From contig CM076152.1 in assembly GCA_038025085.1 (NCBI GenBank), forward strand, positions 27,841,501-27,905,500: a stretch of 64,000 nucleotides of DNA. The letters run 5' to 3'. How positions within the stretch are numbered: the stretch's first letter is position 1; every line of letters starts with the position of its first letter. The notes beneath the pieces are model-generated. The model saw only the letters and a list, made by a program, of their open reading frames with translations. It was not told the origin of the DNA and made no database searches. Source of the DNA: Tetragonia tetragonoides. Its lineage: Eukaryota > Streptophyta > Magnoliopsida > Caryophyllales > Aizoaceae. Made by a program: the position numbers and the translations under genes. This document shows positions 1 through 13,861 of the stretch, piece after piece.

Positions 1-627
1 CATTCACATTTTTAAGTGGCATGCATGCAAAATAAGGAAGTCTATCTGAAAGACCTTTTAAGGGGATAATAGAACACGTACCACAGATTTAGCCTTAATA
101 TACCGACCTCCCCAAGCCAAAATATCCAAATTAAACACTTTTATTAACTAAGTCGACAATGCACAAAGTCTAGTGGTCGTTGATACAAATCGGAAAGAAA
201 ATCTGCAATAAATCGGACATTCATTTAATTTGAAATTTCAATAGTATGTCACCAATATGTCGTGTTAAACATTTGTCAATGAGTCAAATGCTTTAGTTGA
301 ATAATTTATTACCATTTCTGCTTTGTCTCTTGATGATCGAGGTATATGAAGTACGGTGATATAAAAGCATCCGTAGTGTGCTTAAATGTTTCTGGAGTTG
401 GAGGGGCTTATTTGCAACAACATAAATAAACTTTTATTTTCTTTTCTGTCAAATACTAAAACACATTTTAACTTACAACTGTTAAACATGGAAAAAACAA
501 TAGCTTACCTCCATCCAAAGTACCCACGCCACTCAACACAGCAACAACAGCGTCCATTATCTTTACGAAAATGCAATAAATCTCGTGTGAAGTTTGTGTT
601 TCCAGCTATGTTTAATAATGCGCATAT
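1..627. other. Unassigned left flank
   Basis: AT-rich sequence to the left of the large LTR element. I see no coding frame with recognisable domains. The short open frames that cross position 628 run into LTR sequence and are not genes. It may belong to the same pre-insertion locus as the MULE/Ulp1-like remnant on the far side of the element, but I could not show that. Confidence 0.5.
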
Positions 628-2489
628 TGTAGACATCAAATTGTGTCTCTTTGCCACGAAAAACCCGATGATGATGGATATGGAATAACATGGACAATAA
701 GAATTTCCGAAGTGTTCGAACTCTTGAACATTAGCATAAAGCCTATCATTTCACCACAATCACATACCCTTTTCTATAAACTTTACAACTCCCCTTACCT
801 TGTCCCAAAAGGTCAACGGAGTCAAAAGATGTGATTCGACAAAGTTATGGGACAAAAACGATGCTCTGATTACCGCACTCCACGATTCAAATAGGATTCT
901 CCTCCATTAGAGGAACAATACTAAAGTGGGCCTAATTTACATGGATTCCTCGTACTAATACCTTCAAAATAACATATTATGGTCCAAGTCCAATAAGAAA
1001 GGAATGAGATATGATACAATTGCCGCAAAGTATACCGAAATGGACACATCTCTAATGTTTGGGTCATAACTCCAGAAATAATAACGATAATTGGGCTTAT
1101 AATATGTCCAAAGAAAGCACTTTGAATAAGAAATTCAATGCAAAATAAATCAGGTCAATCGGAGGTCAAACGAAGAAGTTATGAGCCTTTGAAATCAAAA
1201 ACTGCTAGCTGAAGGGCGGAACCGCTACGCTAGCGGCTGAACCGCTTGCCCAAGCGGCTGAGCCCTAGCGGCTAGTTCATTAGTCCTAGTGGCTAGCCGC
1301 TTAGACGCCAAGCGCACCCCCCCCCTCCACCGAAAGACGCCTGTTGGACTATTTTGTCCGGACTTTTTGTCAGTTCCGTCCTAGACCTAAACCTACCTCT
1401 ATATATACTCTTTTCCTCCGTTTTTTCAAGGGGAACACAACGGAGGGGTCAAATTGAACCCTAGAGCTCTCTAATTAGCCCTAATCTCTCAATCTTCATC
1501 CATCTCCTTCCTCTGTCACTAGATAAACAACTTTAAACATCATTCCACCACAAAAACTCATCCTTTATCCTTTCCACCACAAATAACCTTTAATATCATT
1601 CATTTTCACAAGACAACACATAATTCATGTACCTTTGATCAAGAACAAGAATCTTTGGAAACTCGTCCTTTCGTAAGTGAACGTCCAAGTTCTCCATCCT
1701 GAGGGTTTATTTTCTTTAAATCAAGTCTTTATAAAATCATTTTATCTAGATTATGATTATGGTTGATGAATATGCATGTTTTGATTATTACTTTGTATAT
1801 TAATATATTTATCATGTTAAATTAGTTTAATTCATGTTTATTGCATGTTTAGTATAAAAATCATGTTTTTGCATATTTACATGTTTAATTAGCATAGAAT
1901 TAGAGTAATTGTATGATTAGATTAACTTTCATTTTTGTTATAATTATTGCATGAGAAACATATTTTTATCAGCTACTTCTTTATTGCTTTGATTTAATTC
2001 CAATGAAGTTACTAACCTATTTATTGATGCAAGTTGGAAATTGGCACGTTAAGCAAGAATGATAAGTTTTGGAGAATCTTGTATATTTATTGGGTTAATC
2101 TTGCGCTTATTAATTCATAGCATGTAATTGGATAAATCATGTGCAAAGCGATAACAATAGCAATAATTTCATGTTGTTCAACCCACTTAGTTAATTATAG
2201 GAATTGGACAACCGGATTTGTTTGGAACCGTGCAACATTAATTATTAATCAAGATCAATTAGTAGAGGCCGTTTATTTAACGGGCGTAATTGGTCCTTTG
2301 GGTCATTAGAGTCAATTTTTCCCCAATCGGGATTGGGGTGTATTAAACCTAGGTTGGAGTCTTTCTAACCTTTAGATTTGGGTTCTTTATTGGTTTCCAA
2401 GTGTTTACCTTTGAAATTTGGTGGTGACTCTTCAATTAACCTAAACACTCAAGAGTAAAGGAAGTAAAATTCAAACCCTAGTGTTTACA
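628..2489 (+). repeat. 5' LTR of the Tat/Ogre-like element
   Basis: Begins TGTAGACATC and ends GTGTTTACA, about 1,862 bp. Long stretches match the right LTR, for example the segment ending AACACTCAAGAGTAAAGG. It carries about 330 bp (roughly 1776-2107) that the right LTR lacks, and lacks about 55 bp present there near 13460-13515. The two LTRs have therefore drifted by indels as well as substitutions, so the insertion is not recent. A GC-rich patch at 1205-1320 repeats AGCGGCT and AACCGCT motifs. Confidence 0.85.
1396..1410 (+). promoter_or_regulatory. TATA-like promoter element in the 5' LTR
   Basis: CTCTATATATACTC lies in the middle of the LTR. The same spot in the right LTR (12869-12883) keeps TAAATATATACTC. 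A TATA box here would set the U3/R boundary of the element transcript a few tens of bases downstream. This is motif-based inference. Confidence 0.5.
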
Positions 2490-2512
2490 GTCGCGACTTT
2501 GCTGGGGACTTA
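2490..2512 (+). other. Primer-binding site of the LTR element
   Basis: GCGACTTTGCTGGGGAC follows the LTR terminus immediately. Tat/Ogre elements commonly carry a GCGACTC-GCTGGGGA type site, described as complementary to a tRNA-Arg 3' end. The assignment rests on position plus recalled motif. Confidence 0.55.
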
Positions 2513-3189
2513 TTAAGAGGGTGTAACTTGAAAGTTCATCTTGATTAATTGTTAAAATTGCATTGTTCATGATCTTGTTATTATTGCTCATATTAATTGT
2601 TAGCTTTGCATTCATACATTCATTTGTATGCGCTTGCGTGTTTTCCGAGCTTGTTTTAACAAGTTCTAACCAGTTTTTAGCCCTTGAAGTGTGGTGAAGT
2701 GCCTTGGTGGGAATCCATTCGATTCCTCTTTGCCAAGAAATATGGATCCCCCTGCCTCATATACCTTCCTACGCAATCGTTCATTCGATGAGTAGGATAA
2801 CACGAATGCATAATATTGTCGCGCATCCCGCGAATTATTTGTACATTCTTGATCATGAGTTCCTTTTGACCAAATAAAATCCTTAAGTCTACCCAATTGC
2901 ATGAACTAGAACCAATATTTTAGGCTTGAACTTCAGTCCCATGTCCATGCTAGATCTTTGTGACTGCTTTGTTTCCGTAGATGTGTTGTTTGCCCTAACG
3001 TGAACTCAATCTTTGCATAATCTTTTATGCCTAGGATTGAGTCTAGAATCTTTTGATTTTAGAAAATAATATCCCATGAATGATACCTAGGATGCTTGTT
3101 GCCATAGAAGAAAATATTTTCCTTAATTTTTTTTCCTTCCTGTCCAAGTAATGCATTTTACCCAAAGATCTCATTAAAATAAAGAGTTA

Positions 3190-3690
3190 GTCTTTCCTTA
3201 GTCAAGAGTATAATTTTTTTATTTTATTCCAATTTGAGTTTAGAATAAAATCTTCCCCATTTCTCATTCAAGAGTATAATCTTTTATTTGCAATTTGAGA
3301 CTAGAATAAAATCTTCCCCTTTCCTAAGACAAGAGTATAATATCTTTTACTTTATCCCAATTTGAGTATAGAATAAAATATTCCCCTTTCCTTATTCAAG
3401 AGTATAATATCTTTTACTTCATCCCAATTTGATTCTAAAATAAAATCTCCCCCTTTCCTTATATTAGTCGAGAGTAATATCTTTTACTTTATCCCAATTT
3501 GAGTCTAGAATAAAATCTTCCCCTTTCCTTATATTAGTCAAGAGTATAATATCTTTTAATTTTATCCCAATTCGAGTCTAGAATAATAGTTTTACCTTCC
3601 CTTAGTCAAGAGTAATAGCTTTTATTTTATCCCAATTTGAGTCTAGGGTCAATCTCCATTTTTCTTTGTGAAGAGTACATCTTTTCTTTA
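3190..3690 (+). repeat. Tandem array of about 65-72 bp units in the LTR element
   Basis: About seven or eight diverged copies of a unit built on AGAGTATAATATCTTTTA, ATCCCAATTTGAGTCTAGA and AAATCTTCCCCTTTCC. Unit length varies from about 65 to 72 bp through small indels. The array lies in the untranslated leader between primer site and gag. No open frame spans it. Confidence 0.85.
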
Positions 3691-4379
3691 TTAAGAGTCG
3701 ATAATATTCCCTTTTCCCCGTCTCTAAGTCAAGAGTCTCCATATTTTCCTTTTACGGAGACAAGGATCTTTGGCCTAAACATGTTACTTGTGTTATGGCA
3801 ACTTTGTTGAGGAATCATTTTAGATTAGTTTTCCACATTTTCTTTCTTTCTAAAAAAAAAAATCAGTACATTGCATCTCATTCTAGAAGCTCCATGCTAG
3901 GACATATAGAATGTTCTATATTGCATCATTCGTCACTCTAAAATACCCATTTACAATAGACGGGTAGCTCTACTCGTTATGTGTTGATCATACATGTTGC
4001 ATCTCATATAGGACATTTAGATTGCATGAATAATAATCGTAGGTCATTTCCTCATACATTTTTTCATGGCATACATGTCTAGGTCATTCTAGAGTCTTTG
4101 CATATCATACATGTCGCATGAACATATGCATCACTCATATAGATCATTCTAGCATTTGCATCTCACATATACTTACATTCATCTTAGGCCACATAGTGTC
4201 TAGATTTGTCATTGTATGTCCATCTTAGACTTGCATGATAGGACTACAAGGGTAATTAAGAGTGTGTTACTTCCACGAACTTGTTTCAAATTTTCTTTCC
4301 AAGTGTCCTTCATTAAGTCAATAATTGTGTACAGGTTGGATAAGCTCAAGGTTTTAGCTAAGCACCGAAACCAATCATC

Positions 4380-5490
4380 ATGTCTACACCAAAGAGGACT
4401 ATCGAAGAGCTCCTAGTCGAAATTCTCAAGGAACTAAAAGGCATGAATGATAAGTTAACTGTATTGAAATGTTGGCCAAAGAAGGAGGTAGAATAAGCAC
4501 ATACTCCATCTAGAGTCTAATGATCAGGACAAGAATCCCCAAAAGGAGAACCCCATCCAACAAAATTCTCAAGTTCTTCGTCAATCACTCAAGCAAGCTC
4601 TGCAACCATTACGCATGAGTCTCTCCACTACTCTCGAGAAGCTCATGAACAAAGACATTCTGCAACCACTAAATGTAGACAAGAAGAATCCCAACGCGGG
4701 TAACACTTCCAAAAAAATCAATGAAGGCAAGGCGGTTTATGACAAGTGAGCTCAAAGAGAATACACACCCCTAAGCATGACTTATACCAAAGAACTTCGC
4801 AAATTAGTCAAGAACAATCACCTTGCTCTAATGGGTCCAACTCCAGACTCAGATGTAGCGAGAAGGAGCCCATTATGGAACCCTTCCTTATACTGCAAAT
4901 TCCACAGAGACAGAGGGCATGACACCGAAAGATGTTGGACCTTTAAAAATAAGATCCAAGATCTTATAGATACTATGCCTTCCCACAAAGGAAGCACCTC
5001 CAATCGAGGAAATGAAATTAATGCCACCATGGAAAGGTCCAAAAGGACATTCACACAAGATCAAGTCATCAATGCAGCCTATGCACAACCCAATAACGTA
5101 GGCAACAATGAAGTTAAGAATTTCTCCAACAACGAAGGATCCTCCAATCGAGGAAATGAAGTTAATGTCACTATAGAAAGGTCCAAAAGGACACTCGCAC
5201 AAGATCAAGTCATGAAGACCTACGCACAACTCAATAACGTAGGAAACAATAATGTCCAGAATTTCTCCAACAACGGAGGATCCTCCAATCGAGGAAATGA
5301 AGTAAATGACGAGGAAGATCAAACCTATGAAATTCTCGACAAAGAAGGATACAATATGGTCATCAATCATGTACTAGACCCAAAGCCCAACAATGGAGGT
5401 AAGAATTGGAATTCTATAGCTTATTGCGCATACCATGAAGGAAATGGTCATCACATGAAAGATTGCATGTATTTGAAGCGAAAGATGTAA
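4380..5490 (+). pseudogene. gag: Decayed gag of the Tat/Ogre-like element
   Basis: A start at 4380 reads MSTPKRTIEELLVEILKELK and then meets stops (from about 4494). A second open stretch, 4777-5490, holds two zinc-finger-like cores: CKFHRDRGHDTERC near residues 40-53 and CAYHEGNGHHMKDC near the end. The CxFHxxxGHxTxxC type is typical of gypsy Gag from the Athila/Tat group, where it binds the element RNA in the virus-like particle. Between the two cores lies a low-complexity insert made of repeats. Protease and the rest of pol do not follow. Capsid sequence is mostly missing, so this is a remnant. Confidence 0.75.
4990..5310 (+). repeat. In-frame tandem repeat inside gag
   Basis: Two full copies and a partial third of a unit of about 47-49 residues (141-147 bp), starting at about 4990, 5137 and 5278. 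Each begins with GSSNRGNEVN or a close variant and continues through RSKRT, AQDQV, NNVGNN and NFSNN. The copies separate the two zinc-finger-like motifs. Unit lengths are multiples of three, so the frame is kept. Confidence 0.85.
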
Positions 5491-6739
5491 GACTTGATTG
5501 ATGATGGAGTCGTCCATTTCGACAACAAGCCCAATTGCGAAGCCCAAACTTAAGCCTGTAAGTTGGAGAGTTCCTCCCATTTCTTTCTTTTGTCGAGTCC
5601 AAATCTTGTCTTATGATCCTTTTTTTAGCATTATGATGCTTCTATTTGTATTGAATAATATAAGCCTTTATTTACCTCTTTCTTTTCTCATTGAATATCT
5701 TTAACTTGGAAATCCAATGATGAATCTGAGTTGTTAAATCTGATTGAACAATATAATGCAATAGACCTTAACTTTGGAGACTAATTGAGAATGACCAATA
5801 AGTATAAAGAAAAAGGGACACACATCTTAAAGTCGTGCCGAGGACATGAGGCATTCATTTGGCACCCTACATTATTATCCGTTCACGTATAATGAAAATT
5901 ACCAGTTGGAGCCCATTTGAGCCGACAAACACAAGGCACTTTCTTTATCAAAGCACATTTATCCTAACCCTGGGTATGGGAAGTGTGCATCACCCTTGAG
6001 TGTCACTAAAATCACAAATTGGTGAAGAGAACTCCACTATCTCAAAATAGAAAAGAGCTCAAAGAGCAAGTGATCAAAAAATACAAAAACTTCTAAATAA
6101 AAGAGAGAAAAATCTCAAGTGATTCAAAAGTAAGAGAGTTTCCTTATCCCAAAGTGACACCCTAACACATTGGGGGCTTTTTGTGGGTATATGAGCCTCA
6201 ATATCCCTTCTTTGGCAACCATCATCTTGGTCAAAAATCATAACCGAAAAGACCTCCTAGAGGTATGATCCCTCAAATATGTGTGTTCAGTTAAAAAAAA
6301 ATAAAAAAAGAGAGGTTCGCTAGGTTGAAAACCCGAAAAGGCGGCCTAGGCAAAAGTTAGGGTATATATATAAAAATAAGAAAATAAAAAAGCCTGCTAA
6401 GCTTATTCATTCAATGGTTTAGGCAAAAATAGCAAGCCCGCTGGGTCGATCCCCCAATACATTGGCTCAGGCAAAAGTTAGGGCACTAAAATCTATGGTC
6501 CCCGAGCTACGTTTTGGCCTGATTCCGCAAGGATACGTAGGTAACCTCTTTTGAGGCCCGACCCCGTTAAAATCTCATAAATAAGTGTCGCATTCTACAT
6601 GTGATAATCAAAGGTTCTAAACAATTAATTTTCATATGGCAACTCGGGATTCTAAGGGTTTTAAAATTTTCATGATTTTTAGCCCATTTAAGAGCTCAAG
6701 ACTTGGGGTCGAGTTTGAATTACCTTCATCATCTATCCA
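5491..6739 (+). other. Non-coding interior of the LTR element
   Basis: No domain-bearing frame. Near 6500-6550 it contains GATTCCGCAAGGATACGTAG, a block I recognise from the non-coding interior of Tat/Ogre elements in other plants. Several repeats of AAAAGTTAGGG and of GCCTAGGC/GGCTCAGGC type lie between 6340 and 6490. No pol remnant is recognisable. Confidence 0.5.
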
Positions 6740-9962
<3,223 letters not shown>

Positions 9963-10950
9963 ATCCATCACAAAACTTTCCGTTGTTTTTTATTTTTAGC
10001 ACTTAAGCCCAATTATTTCATAATACCACATCTCTTCCACGAATTCTCCACTTTGCTTTGGCTCTATACTCGCAAGTCGTGGCTTTGCAACTGTCATCTC
10101 TTGGACCTATGACTCCATCAGAACGTTCATCTCTCTTGATATCATCGGAGATCACCATAATTGGAGAAAACTTTAATCCACACTAGGGTTTTTGTTTCCT
10201 CCAATTCTCATGAAAATCACTTGAAGACTTTGGGTCTCATCTATATAAGAGCGATACTCGAACAAGCTTGTTCGCACCCCAACACTGGGGGCTTTTTCTA
10301 TTCCTTGAAGACATCTCTAGCACATGCTTATCGCAAGACTTATGAGGGGCACTCTCCTTTTTAAAAATAATAGTAATAAAAAACAATCTCTCATATCTTT
10401 TTCCCTTGGAGTCTTGTCTCTTAGGCATACATTTAGTATCATATGTGTCTAGTCGTATGCATCATCATTCATAGTTAGGTTTTATGGAGCTTTAGGCCTA
10501 GTTTTCATCACATTGGATTGAGTCTCACAACATTCATATGCACATGTACATAGCACATTATTCAGTGCATCTAATCTGCATATCATTAGACTTTGGCATC
10601 GTCATTTGTTTGGGTGAGTTTCTAAACTTTCTTCGCTAATTGGGTCTAGTCCTGAGGGCTTTCTCCCATATCTTTTAAGGTCATAGGACATAGGTGTGTC
10701 ATATAGAACACTTTTTTAAGAAGAGTCGCGTCTTTTCTGATTCTCGCATTGATTACACTCATATGGAAATGAATGTTTACGTATGTGGCTGGTTAAACCA
10801 ACTATTTTGTCTGACCTTTTATACGGGTTCACATTTGACCAAGAGTCAACGCATCAGTTATCTCTATAATTGACTAACCACGCAGGTTACTCGACCAATG
10901 GTCGAAACTCGAAACTACACGAAATTACATTCACATTACATTATTTATCG
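9963..10950 (+). other. Non-coding interior of the LTR element, right part
   Basis: Resumption of the Tat/Ogre-like interior after the solo LTR. I see no domain-bearing frame, only short open stretches without recognisable content. Confidence 0.5.
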
Positions 10951-10954
10951 TAAC

Positions 10955-11630
10955 ATTTATTGTGTGACCTACAACACAACAAGGTCTCTGCTTTGATGGA
11001 AAATCGAGCAAAATATTCATTATTATCTTATTTCTGAAAAAATACCTTTTGTTGTCTGACGTACAACATAGGGTTCCCATTTGACTAAAAGTCAAATGAC
11101 TATTGTATTACCTGCAGCACATGGTCTTTGCTCTATTAAAAATAGTACAAAATATTCTCTGACATTTTTATTGTGTGACCTACAACATAGGGTCTCTATT
11201 CGACTAAGAGTCGAAGGAACATTTCGTTTATTATTTTATCATGACATTTATTGTGTGACCAACAGTACAGGGTCCCCATTCGACTGAGAGTCGAAGGAAT
11301 ATATTATGTAATATTTTAACATTTATTGTGTGACCTACAGAACAAGGTCGCCGTTTAACTGATAGTTGAAGGACTTTTATTGTGTGACCTACAACACAGG
11401 GTCTCCGTTCGAATGACAATTGAAGGATTTTTATTGTGTGACCTACAGCACAGGGTCTCCGTTTGACTGATAGTTGAAGGAATTTTATTATGTGACATAC
11501 AACACAGGGTCTCCGTTCGACTGATAGTTGAATGATTTTTATTGTGTGACTTACAGCGCAGGGCCTCCGTTCGACTGATAGTTGAAGGATTTTTATTATA
11601 TGAACTACAACACAGGGTCGTAGAAAGAAT
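10955..11630 (+). repeat. Tandem array of about 54-80 bp units with internal palindromes
   Basis: About nine or ten copies of a unit opening TTTTATTGTGTGACCTACA, then CACAGGGTCTCCGTTCGACT and a GATAGTTGAAGG type end. The last five copies (from about 11322) are regular at about 54 bp; the earlier ones are longer and more diverged. TTCGACTGA-GAGTCGAA inside each unit is an imperfect palindrome. The minus-strand frame across the array repeats SVERRPC-type peptides and is not a gene. Confidence 0.9.
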
Positions 11631-11687
11631 AATTTATTCATTATTTTCACGAAATTAATTATATGTGAATGTTCAATCCAGATGAGA

Positions 11688-11945
11688 ATTCCTCGGCTTC
11701 AATCCAGCGAGTTCCATCAACTTCAATCTTCAATATTCAATCCACAGACGAGAGTTCATCGGTTTCAATCTGGCGAGTTTTGTCAACTTCGATATTTAAT
11801 CTTCAATATTCAATCCAGACAAGAGTTCATCGACTTCAATCAGGCGAGTTCCATCAACTTTAATATTCAATCTTCAATGTTCAATAAGGCGAGGATCCTT
11901 CGGCTTCAATTCGACGAACTCCGCCATTTCAATTTCAATCTCGTT
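11688..11945 (+). repeat. Second tandem array, about 65-70 bp units
   Basis: Four diverged copies built on TCGGCTTCAAT, CGAGTTCCATCAACTTC and TTCAATATTCAATCCAGA. It follows the 54-bp array closely and ends about 120 bp before the polypurine tract, so it lies in the 3' untranslated part of the retrotransposon. Confidence 0.8.
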
Positions 11946-12068
11946 CAGGTCAAGCTTCTTACATTATCGTATCACTTACAATTTTCACCATATATTTTGT
12001 CTGTTTGTGGTACTAAGATGCAATTACTTGCTTGAACTACTTTGAACTTATCTCTATTCGAGCTCGGC

Positions 12069-12083
12069 CAAAGTGGGAGCTTC
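12069..12083 (+). other. Polypurine tract of the LTR element
   Basis: CAAAGTGGGAGCTTC directly precedes the TG of the right LTR. This is the expected place for the plus-strand primer. Confidence 0.6.
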
Positions 12084-13706
12084 TGTAGACATGAAATTGT
12101 GTCTCTGTCCCACGAAAAACCCGATCGTGATGGATATGAAATCACATGGACAATAAGAATTTTCGAAGTGTTCAAACTCTTGATCATTAGCATAAAGCCT
12201 ATCATTTCACCACGATCATATAACCTTTTATATAAACTTTACAACGCCCCTTACCTTGTCCCAAAAGGACAACGGAGTCAAAAGATGTGTTTCGACAAAG
12301 TTAAGGGACAAAAAGGATGCTTTGATTACCGCACTCTACGGTTCAAATAGGATTTTACTCCATTATAGGAATAATTCCCAATTGGGTCTTATTTACATGG
12401 AATCCTCACACAAATACCTTCAAAATGACATATTATGGGTTCAAGTCCAATAAGAAAGGAATGAGATATGATACAATTGCCGCAAGGTATACCGAAATGG
12501 ACACGTTTCTAATGTTTGGGCCAAAACTTCAGAAATATTAATGATAATTGGGCTTATAATATGTCCAAAGAAATTCCTTTGAATAATAAATCCACTGCAA
12601 AAAGCATCAGGTCAATCGGAGGTTAAACGAAGAAGTTATGGGCCTTTAAAGTCGAATACCACCAGCGGGAGCGGCGAAACTGCTACGTAAGCGGCTGACC
12701 CGCTTGCCCAAGCGGCTGACCCGCTTGCTCTAGCGGCTAGACCGTTAGTCCTAGCATCTAGCCGCTTGCTGGAGCGGTAGCCGCCTGGACGCGAAGCGCC
12801 CCCCAAAAGGCGCCTGTTGGACTATTTTGTCCGGCCTTTTTGTTAGTTCCGTCCCAGACCTAAACCTACCTAAATATATACTCTTTTCCTCCGTTTTTCA
12901 AGGGGAACACAACGAAGAGGTTAAATTAAACCCTAGAGTTCTCTAATTAACCCTAATCACTCAATCTTCATCCATCTCCTTCCACAATCACCAAATAAAC
13001 AACTCTAAACATCATTCCACCACAAAAACTCATGATTTATCCTTTCCACCACAAATAAACCTTTAATATTATTTATCTTCACAAGACAACACATAATTCA
13101 TCTACTTTTGCTCAAGAATAAGAATCTTTGGGAATTCGTCCGTTCATAAGTGAATATCCAAGTTCTCCATCCTGAAGGTTTATTTTCTTTAAATCAAGTC
13201 TTTATAAAATCTTGTTTTATCTAGATTATGACTATGGTTGATTAATATGCATGTTTTGATTAATCATGTGCTTTAATAATTCATAGCATGAAATTGGATA
13301 AATCATTTGCAAAGCGATAACAATAGAAATAATTTCATGTTGTTCAACCCACTTAGTTAATTTTAGTAATTGGACGATCGAATTTGTTTGGATCCGTCCA
13401 ACTTTAATTATTAATCAAGATCAACTAGTAGAGTTCGTTTATTTAACGTGCGTAATTGGGTGCCTAACACCTTCCCAATTCGTACCTACACCCCCGAACT
13501 CAACTTTTGTCCTTTGGATCATTAGAGTCAATTTATCCCTAATCGGGATTGGGGGTGCATTAAAACTAGGTTGGAGTCTTTCTAGACTTTCGATTTGGGT
13601 TCTTTATTGGTTTTCAAGTGTTCTCCTTTAAAATTTGGTGGCGACTCTTCAATTAACCTAAACACCCAAGAGTAAAGGGAGTAAATTTCAAACCCTATTG
13701 TTTACA
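12084..13706 (+). repeat. 3' LTR of the Tat/Ogre-like element
   Basis: Begins TGTAGACATG and ends TTGTTTACA, about 1,623 bp. It matches 628-2489 through most of its length, including the AGCGGCT-rich patch (12660-12790), the TATA-like box and the terminal AACACCCAAGAGTAAAGG block. It is shorter because of one deletion of about 330 bp relative to the left copy. Confidence 0.85.
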
Positions 13707-13861
13707 CATGCAATAAACTAATCCTCAAATAGATCTAACTTCCCCAGTACCTATCCATCTTTCAGGGAAGAAGTGTCTGAAATCTTTTCGGGACATTCTC
13801 CACCTATACAAACGTATGGTCGAAAAGACATTCACCGCAACGTAACGATAACGATAATTAG

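Noticed and set aside
386..834. Two overlapping plus-strand frames at the left edge
   Set aside because: They run across the boundary into LTR sequence at 628 and lack recognisable domains.
3190..3690. Regularly spaced repeats considered as a CRISPR-like array
   Set aside because: The units are head to tail without unique spacers and lie in a plant retrotransposon.
11231..11650. Minus-strand frame with repeated SVERRPC-type peptides, possible repeat protein
   Set aside because: It is the translation of the 54-bp tandem array. The unit is a multiple of three, so the frame stays open by arithmetic alone.
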